Shown here piece by piece: positions 1 through 10,959 of a stretch of DNA of 64,000 nt. A program made the position numbers and the translations under genes. Positions within the stretch are counted from its first letter, which is position 1, and every line of letters starts with the position of its first letter. The stretch lies in NCBI GenBank assembly GCA_047967505.1, contig CM106540.1; one strand, 5' to 3'. This DNA comes from Dipteris shenzhenensis (taxonomy: Eukaryota; Polypodiophyta; Polypodiopsida; Gleicheniales). Under the pieces are notes generated by a model that saw nothing but the letters and a program-made list of their open reading frames with translations, had not been told where the DNA came from and made no database searches.

Positions 1-40
<40 letters not shown>

Positions 41-87
41 ATGTTGATGCATATATGTATATATTGATGCATACAATTTTGATATAA

Positions 88-473
88 GGAGAAAATTGAC
101 ATGAAAATCATCTAAATTGGCTCTTGCCGTTTGATTTGATATATGACATGACCCCATTTGAATTTGTAAGTCCAAAGATACGGGGTCCTACTTTTAGGGC
201 CTAAATTCTTGAAATAGGCAGCGCGTTAACGTGCTGCCTATTTCATGCATTTAGGCCTCAAAAGTAGGACCCCATTGGCAACACAATGGGGTCCTACTTT
301 TGAGGCCTAAATGCATGAAATAGGGAGCGCATTAACGTGCTGCCTATTTTAGGCATTTAGGCCCTAAAAGTAGCACCCTACATATTTGGACTTGCATATC
401 CGAATGGGGTCACGTCATATATCAAATCAAATGGCAAGATCCAATTTAGATGGTTTTCATGTCCATTTTCTCC
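88..473. repeat. Inverted repeat (hairpin) unit 1
   Basis: Near-perfect arms of about 190 bp meet at a short loop at 278-283 between CCCCATTG (270-277) and CAATGGGG (284-291). Each arm also contains its own small palindrome (aataggcagcgcg-ttaa-cgtgctgcctatt), so the structure is nested. Weaker arm similarity extends to about 65 and 500. Confidence 0.9.
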
Positions 474-635
474 ATCGACTAAAACTATATTCATCAAATA
501 ATGGTGTTTATCAATTTTTGGCATACCTCCCCCAAAATCAAGACCCCCATTGCAAAGAAAGGTAAGGAACACAAGTGCTTGTTCTTATGCTCATGAGACA
601 ACAAAATGCATGACATGGGAAACCAATGGGGTCCT

Positions 636-690
636 AATTTTGATGTATGTATGTATGTATGTATGTATGTATGTATATATATGCATGTAC

Positions 691-750
<60 letters not shown>
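636..750. repeat. Compound microsatellite (ATGT)n / (AT)n
   Basis: Runs of tgta/atgt are followed by about 20 AT dinucleotides. Similar runs lie at 1-40, 1365-1450, 2055-2190 (including about 18 GT repeats), and 2655-2830. They separate the hairpin units. Confidence 0.9.
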
Positions 751-752
<2 letters not shown>

Positions 753-803
753 GTATATGTTGATGCATATATGTATATATTGATGCATACAATTTTGATA
801 TAT

Positions 804-1189
804 GGAGAAAATAAACATGAAAATCATCTAAATTGGCTCTTGTCGTTTGATTTGATATATAACATGACCCCATTTGGATATGCAAGTCCAAAGATACGGG
901 GTCCTACTTTTAGGGCCTGAATGCCTGAAATAGGTAGTGCGTTAACGCACTGCCTATTTCATGCATTTAGGCCTCAAAAGTAGGACCCCATTGGCAACAC
1001 AATGGGGTCCTACTTTTGAGGCCTAAATGCATGAAATAGGGAGCGCGTTAACGCGCTGCCTATTTTAGGCATTCAGGCCCTAAAAGTAGTACCCCGTATC
1101 TTTGGACTTGCATATCCAAATGGGGTCATGTCATATATCAAATCGAATGGCAAGATCCAATTTAGATGGTTTGCATGTCCATTTTCTCC
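804..1189. repeat. Inverted repeat (hairpin) unit 2
   Basis: Same structure as the first hairpin, with its centre at 996.5 between CCCCATTG (986-993) and CAATGGGG (1000-1007). The inner palindromic core reads gcgcgttaacgcgc. Confidence 0.9.
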
Positions 1190-1498
1190 ATCAACTAAAA
1201 CTATATTCATCAAATAATGTTATTGATCAATTTTTGGCATACCCCCCCAAAATCAAGACCCCCATTGCAAAGAAAGGTAAAGAACACAAGTGCTTGTTCT
1301 TATGCTCATGAGACAACAAAATGCATGACATGGGAAACCAATGGGGTCTTACTTTTGATGTTTCTATGTATGTATGTATGTATGTATGTATGTATATATA
1401 TGCATGTACATACATACATACATCTATATATATATATATATATGTATGTATATGTTGATGCATATATGTATATATTGATGCATACAATTTTGATATAT

Positions 1499-1884
1499 GG
1501 AGAAAATGGACATGAAAATCATCTAAACTGGCTCTTGCCGTTTGATTTGATATATAACATGGCCCCATTTGGATTTGTAAGTCCAAAGATACGGGGTCCT
1601 ACTTTTAGGACCTGAATGCCTGAAATAGGCAGTGCGCTAACGCGCTGCCTATTTCATGCATTTAGGCCTCAAAAGTAGGACCCCATTGGCAACCCAATGG
1701 GGTCCTACTTTTGAGGCCTAAATGCATGAAATAGGGAGCGCGTTAACGCGCTGCCTATTTCAGGCATTCAGGCCCTAAAAGTAGTACCCCGTATCTTTGG
1801 ACTTGCATATCCAAATGGGGTCATGTCATATATCAAATCGAACGGCAAGATCCACTTTAGATGGTTTTCATGTCCATTTTCTCC
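1499..1884. repeat. Inverted repeat (hairpin) unit 3
   Basis: Same structure, centred at 1691.5. The loop is one base different (gcaacc), and the arms are 193 bp each. The array copies resemble each other more than chance allows, which indicates tandem amplification of a pre-existing hairpin. Confidence 0.9.
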
Positions 1885-2101
1885 ATCAACTAAAACTATA
1901 TTCATCAAATAATGTTATTGATCAATTTTTGGCATACCCCCCCAAAATCGAGACCCCCATTGCAAAGAAAGGTAAAGAACACAAGTGCTTGTTCTTATGC
2001 TCATGAGACAACAAAATGCATGACATGGGAAACCAATGGGGTCTTACTTTTGATGTTTGTATGTATCTATGTATGTATATATATGCATGTACATACATAC
2101 A

Positions 2102-2190
<89 letters not shown>

Positions 2191-2249
2191 ATGTTGATGC
2201 ATATATGTATATATTGATGTATATATTGATGCATAAAATTTTGATATAT

Positions 2250-2571
2250 GGAGAAAATGGGCATGAAAATCATCTAAATTGGCTCTTGTCGTTTGATTTG
2301 ATATATGACATGACCCCATTTAGATTTGTAAGTCCAAAGATATGAGGTCCTACTTTTAGGGAATGAATGCCTGAAAGTTGCCAATGGGGTCCTTCTTTTG
2401 AGGCATAAATGCATGAAATAGGCAGCGCGTTAATGCACCGCCTATTTTAGACATTCAGACCCTAAAAGTAGCACCTTGTATCTTTGGACTTGTATATCCG
2501 AGTGGGGTCATGTCATATATCAAATCGAATGGCAAGATCCAATTTAGATGGTTTTCATGTCCATTTTCTCC
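2250..2571. repeat. Inverted repeat unit 4, left arm partly deleted
   Basis: This unit is 322 bp instead of 386 bp. About 64 bp of the inner left arm and centre is missing: near 2375 the sequence passes directly from 'cctgaaa' to 'gttgccaatgggg'. The palindrome is therefore asymmetric. Deletion at a hairpin centre is a common product of replication slippage. Confidence 0.85.
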
Positions 2572-2712
2572 ATCAACCAAAACTATATTCATCAAATAAT
2601 GTTGTTTATCAATTTTTGGCATACCCCCCCCCAAAATCAAGACCCCCATTTTGCTGTATGTATGTAAGTATGTATATATGTATGTATATACATACATATA
2701 TATCTATATGTG

Positions 2713-2747
<35 letters not shown>

Positions 2748-2892
2748 TTGTGTGTATACACACACACATGTATGTATGTATGTATGTATGTATATATATA
2801 TATACATACATACATACATACATATGTATATATTGATGCATATATTGATGCATATCTTGATGTATATATTTATTCATACAGTTTTGATTGAT

Positions 2893-3275
2893 GGAGAAAA
2901 TAGGCATGAAAACCATCTAAATTGGCTCTTGCAGTTCGATTTGATATAGGACATGATCCCATTGGGATTTGTAAGTCCAAAGATACGGGGTCCTGCTTTT
3001 AGGGCCTGAATTCCTAAAATAGGTAGCTTGTCAATGTGCTACCTATTTCATGTATCTAGGCCTCAAAAGTAGGACCTCATTTGGTCCTACATGGGGTCCT
3101 ACTTTTGAGGTCTAAATGTATGAAATAGGCAGCGCATTGACGCGCTGCCTATTTCAGGCATTCAAGCCCTAAAAGTAAGACCCCGTATCTTTGGAATTAC
3201 AAATCCAAATGGGCTCATGTCATACATCAAATCAAATGGCAAGAGCCAATTTAGATGTTTTCATGCCTATTTTAT
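2893..3275. repeat. Inverted repeat unit 5, most diverged
   Basis: Arms meet near 3084 with an altered centre (acctcatttggtcctacatgggg). It keeps the nested core at 3010-3050 and 3125-3160. Greater divergence fits a position at the array edge. Confidence 0.8.
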
Positions 3276-3405
3276 CGATTTAAAAAAGCTATATGCATCA
3301 AATAATGTTGTTTATCAATTTTTGGCATACACCCCCAAAATCAAGACCCCCATTGGAAAGAAAGGTGAGGAACACAAGTGCTTGTTCTTATGTTTAGGAG
3401 ACATT

Positions 3406-3480
3406 AAAAGAGAGGCCTGGTAGCCCAAAAATGGCAGCGCATCTATGCGCTATCATTTTTGGGTTGCCAGGTCTCTTTTT
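3406..3480. repeat. Short hairpin with conserved palindromic core
   Basis: The arms 'agagaggcctgg...cccaaaaatggcagcgcat' and 'atgcgctatcatttttggg...ccaggtctct' pair with a few mismatches. The core (ggcagcgcat/atgcgct) matches the core nested inside the large upstream hairpins, although the flanking arm sequence is different. Confidence 0.75.
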
Positions 3481-4020
3481 GTTGTCTCACGAGCATACAT
3501 ATGGAGGTTACTATACAATATAACTAAGAAGTAGTATTGAAGTAGTTCTACAATTTGGATGCATTAAGAGCATTCATATAGCAAGGAAGAATATAATAAT
3601 TAAATACATTTTTTTTTCAATACATATTGCTAGTGAGACTACCAAAAAGAGGCTCTACCCCTCATTATGTCTCTGGATATAGAATATGAGATTGCTTGAT
3701 GCTTGGATTGCAATTGGAAACGTTGCGTGGGCAAAGCCACTATATGCCTCAAGTGTTGGAAATTGATGTATGGCTCAAGTGCTAGAATGTGCAAATCATG
3801 GCCAAAATCAAGACCCCTTAGAGATTCCATGAGTGCTATCCTTTTACTACTACACACATCACCATTAGTCGAGGGCAAAACCATTCGTCATCACAGGCAG
3901 CAAGTTCATGGGACCCCATCCCATGATCCAAGGCATTATTCAAAGACAAAGTATTTCTAACAATTCCCAAATTGAGTTTGCCAATTCCTAATCTGATTGA
4001 TTTCATTTACAGGACTTGCA
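3481..4020. other. No recognisable gene
   Basis: AT-rich sequence. The open frames are short, overlap on both strands and show no recognisable motif. Confidence 0.5.
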
Positions 4021-4023
4021 ATG

Positions 4024-4145
4024 CTTGCAAAGCCCTTGCTTAAGCTTGAATGAGCCTCTTGATTTTTGGGGGTATGATGGTCAAAAATGGCTTAACACGC
4101 CCAAAATCAAGAGGCTCATTCAAGCTTAAGCAAGGGATTTGCAGG
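4024..4145. repeat. Near-perfect 46-bp-stem hairpin
   Basis: Left arm 4024-4070 and right arm 4100-4145 pair at about 43 of 46 positions (central part 'cttaagcttgaatgagcc'), with a loop of about 30 bases. The stem length and pairing resemble a foldback transposon or the precursor of a hairpin small RNA. Expression cannot be judged from the sequence. Confidence 0.8.
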
Positions 4146-4232
4146 TCTTGTTTTTGGGTGGCAAAAGCACGAAAAATGACAGCGCATTAAGGTGTTGCCA
4201 TTCTTATGCTTCCCCCCTCCAAAAACAAGATC
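4146..4232. repeat. Hairpin with palindromic core, adjacent to the preceding one
   Basis: Outer arms 'tcttgtttttgg' (from 4146) and 'ccaaaaacaaga' (ending near 4231) enclose an imperfect inner stem 'aatgacagcgcatt...ggtgttgccatt'. The inner part is again the aatggcagcgcatt-type core. Confidence 0.65.
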
Positions 4233-4299
4233 CCCAAGCTATTCATTGGAGACACCAAAATGAGGAGAAGGATGACAGGAGGAGTAGAGGAGCTGGCCA

Positions 4300-4500
4300 A
4301 TGAGGGGAGGGACAGCCTTGGAATTGCCAGCAACAAGCATGATGCAAGGAGGTGAGAAGGCAAAGAAGCAAGGAGGTGAGGAGGTGAGGAAGCAAGGAGG
4401 CGAGGAGGCAAGAGGCAGTCTTGAAGGGCAACAAGAGGGTGGAGGTGGCCAAAAGAGTATGCAGGAAAGGGAGGGATGGAGATTGCTTGTAGGAAATGCT
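4300..4500. repeat. Purine-rich imperfect AAG/AGG repeat tract
   Basis: Irregular repeats of 'aggaggtgaggaag' and 'caaggaggcgagg' dominate. The frames that cross it on either strand are low-complexity (Gly/Glu/Lys or Pro/Ser/Leu), so I do not call a gene. Confidence 0.5.
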
Positions 4501-6560
4501 TCGATTAATGCTACAAATGCCTTTTTTTTTTTTGTGTTTTGCAGCATGAAATTTTTATGGCATTTTTCTTTTAAAAAATACAACGTTGTTGTGATTAATT
4601 GCGCTACAAACAACTCAAGCAGTAAAGCACCATGGATTAGTACAACAATATACATCACAAATGGATGCATACACTCATATACATCACCGATGGATGCATA
4701 CACCTATACTCACATCAATTTCCAATATTGTATTAGATGGACCCTTAGCATATATGTGTGCATAGAAGACCATTTCCTACATTGATCCTTGATTTCATAG
4801 TTAAATTATTCCCTTTCTCACATTCTAACATGTGAAGATTTAATGTACATGCATTATGGGCACATTATATTGTAGTTTATGACTAACTTTTTTTATGAAT
4901 GCATGATACTTGTATATGGTCAAGGAAGGTATATTATCATTTTTGAATGACAAGATTACTCTATGCTCCATTTTATCCTATATTAGAAACTATGATCACT
5001 AGATATTACATACATGTATTGCTCCATTATATCCTATACTAAAAACTATTTTGACCCAAATACATAATGCCAATTGAGGTTAGTACTCATGACAAGTGAT
5101 GAAAACAATCTAAAGGTATGAATGAGATCTTATAAATTTTGGATATATAATATGGGTACTATGTTGATTGAGCTATTTTTCTAAGGGAATATTTTCAACT
5201 TAATTACTAAATACATACTTACAATGGTGACCTGATTCCCATCTATATGTATATTCAAGTTTTACTTTGTGTTTAAAAAAAAGCTTTTGCATAAGGTTAA
5301 AATTCAAATAGTATTTATATTTGTTTAAGACTACCCATTGAGCTGGCTCCTATCCTTATATTGAACATGATAATGTTCATAAAGATTTTATGAATACAAA
5401 TAGATAGCATTGGCTCTCTTTTTAGTGGTTGGGAATGAACCCTAAAAGTACCCTAAAACGACTATGTATTCCCTTATTTGTAGCATGGAAGTGATCATGG
5501 TAGAGTGGCATAATCCCTATTTTGCTTTTTTCATAGGTTTTTTTGCTACTCATGGTTGGCGGATACACCACGACATAGATCCAAATAGATATTTGGTTTT
5601 TTACTTCAACTTGCTTGACTAGACTTTCCTTGATGATTGTTCGATTGTGCATCATGAGTAGTCCTTGGCTTACTTGATGCATTAAGTGCAATGTTTTCCT
5701 TAAAGTTTTTCATACTACAGGATATGAGTTTGCTTATAGGGGTGGAAATAGAAGCTTGTTAATGCCTGGTGCATATTTTTCGTTAGATGCAGCAGGATAC
5801 TAGTTACAGAGTGTCGTCCAATTATTTCACTTGAATCATGCTCCTCTTATGCTTGAGTTTATGGTCACGTATTGAGTTTAACATAATAGTCTACAGGATA
5901 CTGAATGAGCACTCAACATAGTGGTTAGATGCATTCATTTCTAGTTCCGATAGAACTATCATTCAGACATTGGTCATAATAGAAGTATGGAGGGCTAAAA
6001 TCCTTTTTTGGCTCCCTAAGTTTTTTAAAGCATGGTATTGTCCAGATTACATAGGTATTTTCACTAAGCAAAATTAATGCTTATGATGAAAATGTGTTTT
6101 TTTTCTTTTGACATAGTTAGTTCTGTTTCCATGTTTTTGGATCGAATGTATGGATGATCTTCTGCAAGCATAAAAGACATGATATGTATATGTAGCACAT
6201 GATCATGTTTACATATTTTCAGTCATATATTCTACCTTGTGATCTATCATTATCTTGCTGTGTGGATGTTCAATCTGAGTAGTGTTTGCTTTTTTTATCA
6301 CAAATTTTATGTATTCTTATGTCTCTACCTCTCCACAACGACTCAAATTGATAGTATGGGGATGAAAGAGAAGTTAATTGTGAGTTTCAGGCATGCCTTC
6401 ATTGTTGTAATATGTTTAATTTGCTTATGATCACATCAATTGTTCCAATGATATTGAGGGGAATAAGATGCTGGATGAGGTTCTCGCTCGCTTGAAACCT
6501 ATTTAATCTTGCTCGCTTATTTGGGGCTGCTCGCTTTTCTCTGCTCACTTTTTGGTAATC
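4500..6560. other. No recognisable gene
   Basis: AT-rich DNA with frequent stops in all frames. A minus-strand frame of 89 codons at 5422-5691 has no motif I recognise and is not supported as a gene. Confidence 0.5.
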
Positions 6561-6562
6561 CT

Positions 6563-6970
6563 CTAGTCCTGATTGATTTGGTAGTTGTGGGGATTGCCTG
6601 CTGCATCTCCCACGATGCCAACAAAGGTGTTGTTGCTGTACACTTGGAGGAATTCTGCCAATAGCTTCATGTTCAGGTGGCATGGGAGGCAGTCAAACAC
6701 TCTGATCAAGCCGAAAATTCGGAGTGCATCCTCCACTGCTGGCTCTTTCAATGCTGCATATGTTGCCATGATATGGTAGTGGAGGGTGTAGTCATGGTCC
6801 TCTTACATGAAGTGCAAGTGCACAATGCACATGTCCAGTTCTTGGAGCCATGCTTCTTCAAGTGGTGAGTGTGCCTGGGAGCACACAACCTTATACTCAC
6901 CTGTTGATGGTGCCAGGGTGCGCTTTCTTGATCTCGAGGGAGGCATCCCTGCTACTGTCGTACACTCTTG
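6563..6970 (-). pseudogene. Unclassified decayed coding fragment, possibly retroelement gag
   Basis: One minus-strand frame is open from about 6970 to 6563 except for a stop near 6828. It has ordinary protein composition, for example 'CLPCHLNMKLLAEFLQVY' at about 6620-6680, with an MPPSRSRKR-like start near 6945. It sits in retroelement debris on the same strand, which is why a gag origin is suggested, but I recognise no diagnostic motif. It could also be a remnant of an unrelated gene. Confidence 0.35.
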
Positions 6971-7299
6971 AGTGGCCTACCTGGTGGATGTTTCTTCTTC
7001 CTCTTGCAAATCTTCCAAGGGGATCTCGGAAGGCATGCGGATCGTGGTGGATGGAGTGCTTTGGGAGTCTAAGGGGCCAGTGGCCTGTGGGATAGGGCGA
7101 GGTTAGAGTCCCAAGTTTGATTTAAACTCGAAGAACTCATGTTCAAGATCCATCGGGAAGAGGGATGGCAGTTGAGTGATGAGGGAGTTGGTGGATGAGG
7201 AAGAGTGGGAGGACATAAACCGGCTATTCAGATGGTAGTGGAAGAGGGCAAGAAACTGTGAGAATTCTGGGCAAATTTTGCAAGAGTTTGGTGATAACT

Positions 7300-7690
7300 G
7301 TTATGGCGATGACCCGGTGGGATAAGCCTGTTTATATAGATTTTACATCCCCATGACCAGTGGGATGTGGGTATAGTGATGGTCGGCAGGGTAAATGGAT
7401 GGCAATGGTCAGTGCAGTAAGTTGATGGCAGTGGTCGGTGCAATGTGGCAAAGATCGCGATTGGCATAATACGAGATGGCAATGGTCGGTGCAATCTGAA
7501 AGTGGCGACGGGCCATGGGGTCTTACTTTGGCAATGACCGGTGGGATACTTCTTGTGTGATGACTGACAAGATACTTCTTGGGCAACAACCGTGTTATTT
7601 GACGATGGTGGCAGTCGTTAGGATGTTGGGATCATGACGGTCAGCCGGATACCTCTATGGCAACGATCGGTGGGATACTAACTATATGAA
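7300..7690. repeat. Degenerate short repeats (ggcaatggtcggtg-like)
   Basis: Variants of 'atggcaatggtcggtgcaat' and 'gaccggtgggatac' recur about ten times with irregular spacing of 20-60 bp. Frames here on the minus strand only reflect repeated His/Cys/Asp peptides. Confidence 0.5.
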
Positions 7691-7989
7691 GGAGTAAAAG
7701 AAAGAGAGTGAGTGGTGGGGGGTGTGAAGGGGGGGGGGGGGAAGAGTGAGTGAGTAGAGTGTACTTGTGCAGTGCGGGTGTGATTGTGAGGTCAGGGTGC
7801 AAGATGGTGAACAAATGCAAAAATGGGCAGCTAATTCTAATCAATAGTGTTGATCATGTGTGTGTGTGTGGTGTGTTCGGCAAGGATTAGTGGGTTGCGG
7901 GTGCATTGGGTGAGATGCCTACCATACTGACTCACCTAGACTTGGACTCGATGATTATGGAGAATGCGGTGTGGGTGGATGCCATACTG

Positions 7990-8904
7990 CTACATAGCGT
8001 GCATAGAGTAAGTGTCTAGCTTGTTTTTTACCTTGGACGCCAAGGGTGCATTTGCGTTGGGCTTAGTTGTTGCGTGGTCCATCTCCTTAGGTAAAGCAGG
8101 TTCTTGTGAGTCTGCCCTTGGTGCAGACCCTTGCTTTTGTGAGTAGGCTTGTACCATTGGAGGGGTTACGTTCGCAATTACTTTCAAGGGTTTTCCCTTA
8201 GAGGGGGGTTCTTGTGTAACACCTCGTAGGGGAGGGTTTGGTCCTTCTGCTACTCCCTAGTTGCCTTTAGTGAGATTTGTGTTGAGTCACACCATCTGTG
8301 GTACTAGTGCATACTCACGGTACCTTGGGGCTGGCCTGCTTCGGTTGATTGTTGGCAGGTTCTTGTGGTGTTGTATCTCTGGGAGACAGGTTCTTGTGTT
8401 GCTGCCTTCCAAACCTTCATGAATTGCACCCTCAATTTTGGGACCTAGGCAGCCTTCTTGCCTTGGCCGCCCCAGTGGTGGGTGTTGACCGAGCTGTTGG
8501 AGGGGTGTGGTAGTGGATGAGGTAGATGAGGTGGGGGTGCGGGCTGGCAGTGTGGTCTTCTTCTTGTAACAGATACTTTCAAAAGAGACATCCTTGAGGC
8601 AACCGGGACCTTATGTGCTGCCTTGGCTTCCTCTAGGAGTTGGGTCCAATCGAGGTGATGTTGTGCACAGAGGATAGCATCTTGTACTTGTTGTTCATGA
8701 AATTTTTGAGTGGAGGATGGTGGTGTCGGTGGAGCTGGCAATGGCACCGGTTTACCACTATGGCTAGCTTTCCTTTCCCTTTGAGGTGGGACTTTTGGTG
8801 GGGTGTTGGAGGTGGTTGGGGTTTCCAATCCACCCTACTATGTAGCTTCATTGTTGTGGATCGGTGAGGGCAAAACTGAAGAAGCAGGACTAGTTCCATA
8901 GAGT
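7990..8904 (-). pseudogene. Proline-rich minus-strand fragment, retroelement-associated
   Basis: Open minus-strand stretches at 8445-8828 and 7990-8187 encode a Pro/His/Ser-rich low-complexity sequence around a more ordinary segment (about 8580-8700, 'LDWTQLLEEAKAAHKVPVAS'). It lies directly downstream, in minus-strand terms, of the protease-like fragment and is separated from it only by the MITE at 8913-9097. It was probably continuous with that fragment before the insertion. No family was recognised. Confidence 0.35.
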
Positions 8905-8912
8905 GGGACTAT
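8905..8912. repeat. Left target-site duplication of the 185-bp MITE
   Basis: gggactat, matched at 7 of 8 bases by gggactac at 9098-9105. Confidence 0.6.
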
Positions 8913-9097
8913 CGCACGGGGGATTCACTAGTAGTAATAAGGAGCCGTCACCTATGTGCAATAAATATATGAAAATTCCCCTTATCTACCCCCTATATAC
9001 AGGAACTTACCTTATAAAATGTACCCTCCTTCCCTTATATAAACCCCCTCCCTTACACTCACGTGGTACCATACAATAAACCCTAGTGGACCCCTCG
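8913..9097. mobile_element. MITE, 185 bp, with 8-bp near-identical target duplication
   Basis: Flanking octamers gggactat (8905-8912) and gggactac (9098-9105) match at 7 of 8 positions. The ends are inverted: the left starts cgcacgggggattcactag, and the right, reverse-complemented, starts cgaggggtccactag. It shares terminal sequence with the element at 25435-25682, so it belongs to the same family. An 8-bp duplication suggests hAT-type mobilisation, but the termini are not canonical. It interrupts the gypsy protease-like reading frame. Confidence 0.7.
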
Positions 9098-9450
9098 GGG
9101 ACTACTGTTGTTTGGCCACCATTGGTGAGTGAAGTAGTTCGGGGGGCATGCCAGTCAATTTGATAGTTCACGACGTAGCACCAAGTTCTTCCCAATATAA
9201 TCTGTTCTTCGGTTTCTTTTGTGCGGAGAACATAAAATCGTATATCCACTGCTTGGCGAACAATTGTTAGACTTAAATTCACAAAACCCAAAGTTTGTAG
9301 GAGTTGTCCATTTATAGCTCTTATTGAAGCGACAGTGAGGGTTAGTTAGGGGTACCTGTAGCTTTTCCCATTACTCACAGGATAGGAAGTTGTGGCTCGC
9401 TCATGGATCCACGAGTGCTTTGATATGCATGCACGGGACGTGCAATTGAA
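9098..9450 (-). pseudogene. Ty3/gypsy aspartic protease-like fragment
   Basis: On the minus strand, about 9440-9390 reads LVDP-stop-ASHNF, in the place of the catalytic D-S/T-G-A loop. After a frameshift, about 9345-9110 reads a domain ending 'IILGRTWCYVVNYQIDW', typical of the hydrophobic-Gly-Arg flap-distal motif of gypsy proteases. The active-site Gly codon is a stop and the preceding residue is Pro, so the enzyme is dead. It lies on the minus-strand 3' side of an integrase fragment. That is the reverse of the normal gag-protease-RT-integrase order, so two partial elements or a rearrangement are implied. Confidence 0.65.
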
Positions 9451-9654
9451 CAAGCAACCTGGTTGGCTCCACTGTTAGCTCATCCGTTAGTTGCATCTGC
9501 TCAATCATTGCCTTAAGCAGTGTCAATTGCCTACACTGTCGAAGCTTAGCATTGCGGATTCTGGCTTCCTCGATGCCCTATGTTTTATCCTGGCAACCTC
9601 GGCCTTGAGTTCTTTTTCTCTATGCACAGCTTGAAGGGTGGAGAGAGTGAGTGG

Positions 9655-10320
9655 CCCATAGTATCTTTTTAATTTGCTCCCGTTAAGGTAGCCACCCATT
9701 CTATCCCATCAAGGGTGGCTATTTGGCACGACCCTTGGGGAGTGATCTCAACTACACGGTAGGGACCATACCTCGGTACTTTAGCTTGCATTCAGTATTA
9801 CAGATGCTGTATAGGAGTGCTAATTCTCCTTTTTCTTGGTCCTTGCTCTTGAGGTTGTGGTCGAACCACTTTTTACATCGGGCCTTTTCTACCTAAAGAG
9901 AGTGGATGCATGCAACCTTGTCTCTTCTAACCTTTTGAGGTCAACTAGCCATTTTGCTAGTGCGTTCTCTGTGAGTCTTTCCTTAACGGTAAGACAAAGT
10001 CCAGGCACTACATACTCCATTGGCATTACTACCTCCACCCCAAAGGCTAGGCTGAAGGGGGTGCAGTGAGTGGCCACTTTGTAGGAGGTCCTGTAGGCCC
10101 ATAATGCTGCTATGAGCTTATACTTCCAGTCGGTATGACTGGCTTCTACTATATAGGTGATGATCGTACAACATGTTTTATTGGAGCTCTCAGCTAAGCC
10201 ATTTGATCTAGGGTAGTATGGCGTGGACTTTCTATGTATGATCATAAACTCGCTAGTTAGGATTGCTATCGTTTCATTGAGGAAGTGAGTTCCTCGATCG
10301 CTGACTAACTCCAATGGAGT
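9655..10320 (-). pseudogene. Ty3/gypsy integrase fragment
   Basis: The minus-strand frame 10314-9889 has plant gypsy integrase core features: 'LVSDRGTHF' (second catalytic Asp), 'YYPRSNGLAE' (catalytic Glu), 'ALWAYRTSYKVAT' and 'TPFSLAFGVEVVMP'. After stops and a shift, 9790-9655 encodes the C-terminal part, with 'GPYRVVEITPQGSCQIATL' and 'LNGSKLKRYYGPL'. The first catalytic Asp and the zinc-binding region are absent: sequence upstream of about 10320 changes character abruptly, so the fragment is 5'-truncated there. No RT or RNase H was found nearby. Confidence 0.85.
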
Positions 10321-10879
10321 GATTGTTATTGTTTGATACTAAAATATGGTATAATGAATATAAGCAATCTATGTTTGAAATGTTAAATGCAACATACCGT
10401 TTGTGTATCTGATGCCTTTTGATTCTTGTCTGGCTAATTGTTAGTCATGGCAAGTGTCCATATACTCACGAAGCTCCTTGTAATTGCTAAATCCATTTAT
10501 GTACATAGATGGGCAATTGCTTGTAACATTGGCCAAATGGATTTGGTTTGTTGTCAGGTATTGTGTTCTCCTGGCTACCACGGGCGCACTTGTTTTCGTG
10601 TTCTTTTTGTACATCTCGAACAACTACAACAGAGTGTAATCATAAGTACAAGAGAAAAGATACAAGACACGATTTTCTTTTTTCTTTTTTAAATTTGTGG
10701 TGTGTGCTAATTTGTACCTTGTTGTATCCATTTGTATTTTTTGTTTTGATCGGCCAGGAATTGAATCCTATAGAAGAAAAGACACAAGAAACAAGAATGA
10801 GAAGATTACATTCGAGGGTATCCTACAAGTATACATTCTCTATGATGCAAATATGAACATCTACTTTGTCATGAAGATC
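10321..10879. other. Junction region without a recognised gene
   Basis: AT-rich sequence between the gypsy fragment and the Helitron remnant. A minus-strand frame of about 60 codons at 10441-10623 is not recognised. It could be part of the Helitron 3' region, but no terminal hairpin plus CTRR end could be assigned. Confidence 0.35.
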
Positions 10880-10959
10880 TCTGTCATAGAAAATCTAGTG
10901 GCATCGGAATGAAGAAGTTTGGTCTGGAATTCCAAGAACTCACAGCTTCAATCTTTCAA

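Larger units (their letters stand above)
1..3480. repeat. Tandem array of ~700-bp hairpin units with microsatellite spacers
   Basis: Five units start (at the conserved ggagaaaa) near 88, 804, 1499, 2250 and 2893, so spacing is 716, 695, 751 and 643 bp. Each unit has a long inverted repeat, then a tract containing 'cccccattgcaaagaaagg', then variable (ATGT)n, (AT)n or (GT)n runs that account for much of the length difference. All open frames here are microsatellite or palindrome artefacts: predicted peptides are runs of MYVC or IYIH, and both strands read open. No coding function is proposed. The unit boundary is arbitrary and the array may continue left of the window, because position 1 lies inside a GT run. 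Confidence 0.85.

Noticed and set aside
490-2949. Frames giving MYVC/IYIH/THTH peptides
   Set aside because: Produced by (ATGT)n, (AT)n and (GT)n microsatellites inside the hairpin array.
4239-4785. Overlapping frames of ~155 codons on both strands
   Set aside because: Low complexity from the purine-rich tract, and both strands open together.
10441-10623. Minus-strand 60-codon frame considered as an RPA-like (OB-fold) part of the Helitron
   Set aside because: No motif strong enough to assign; kept only as unassigned sequence.
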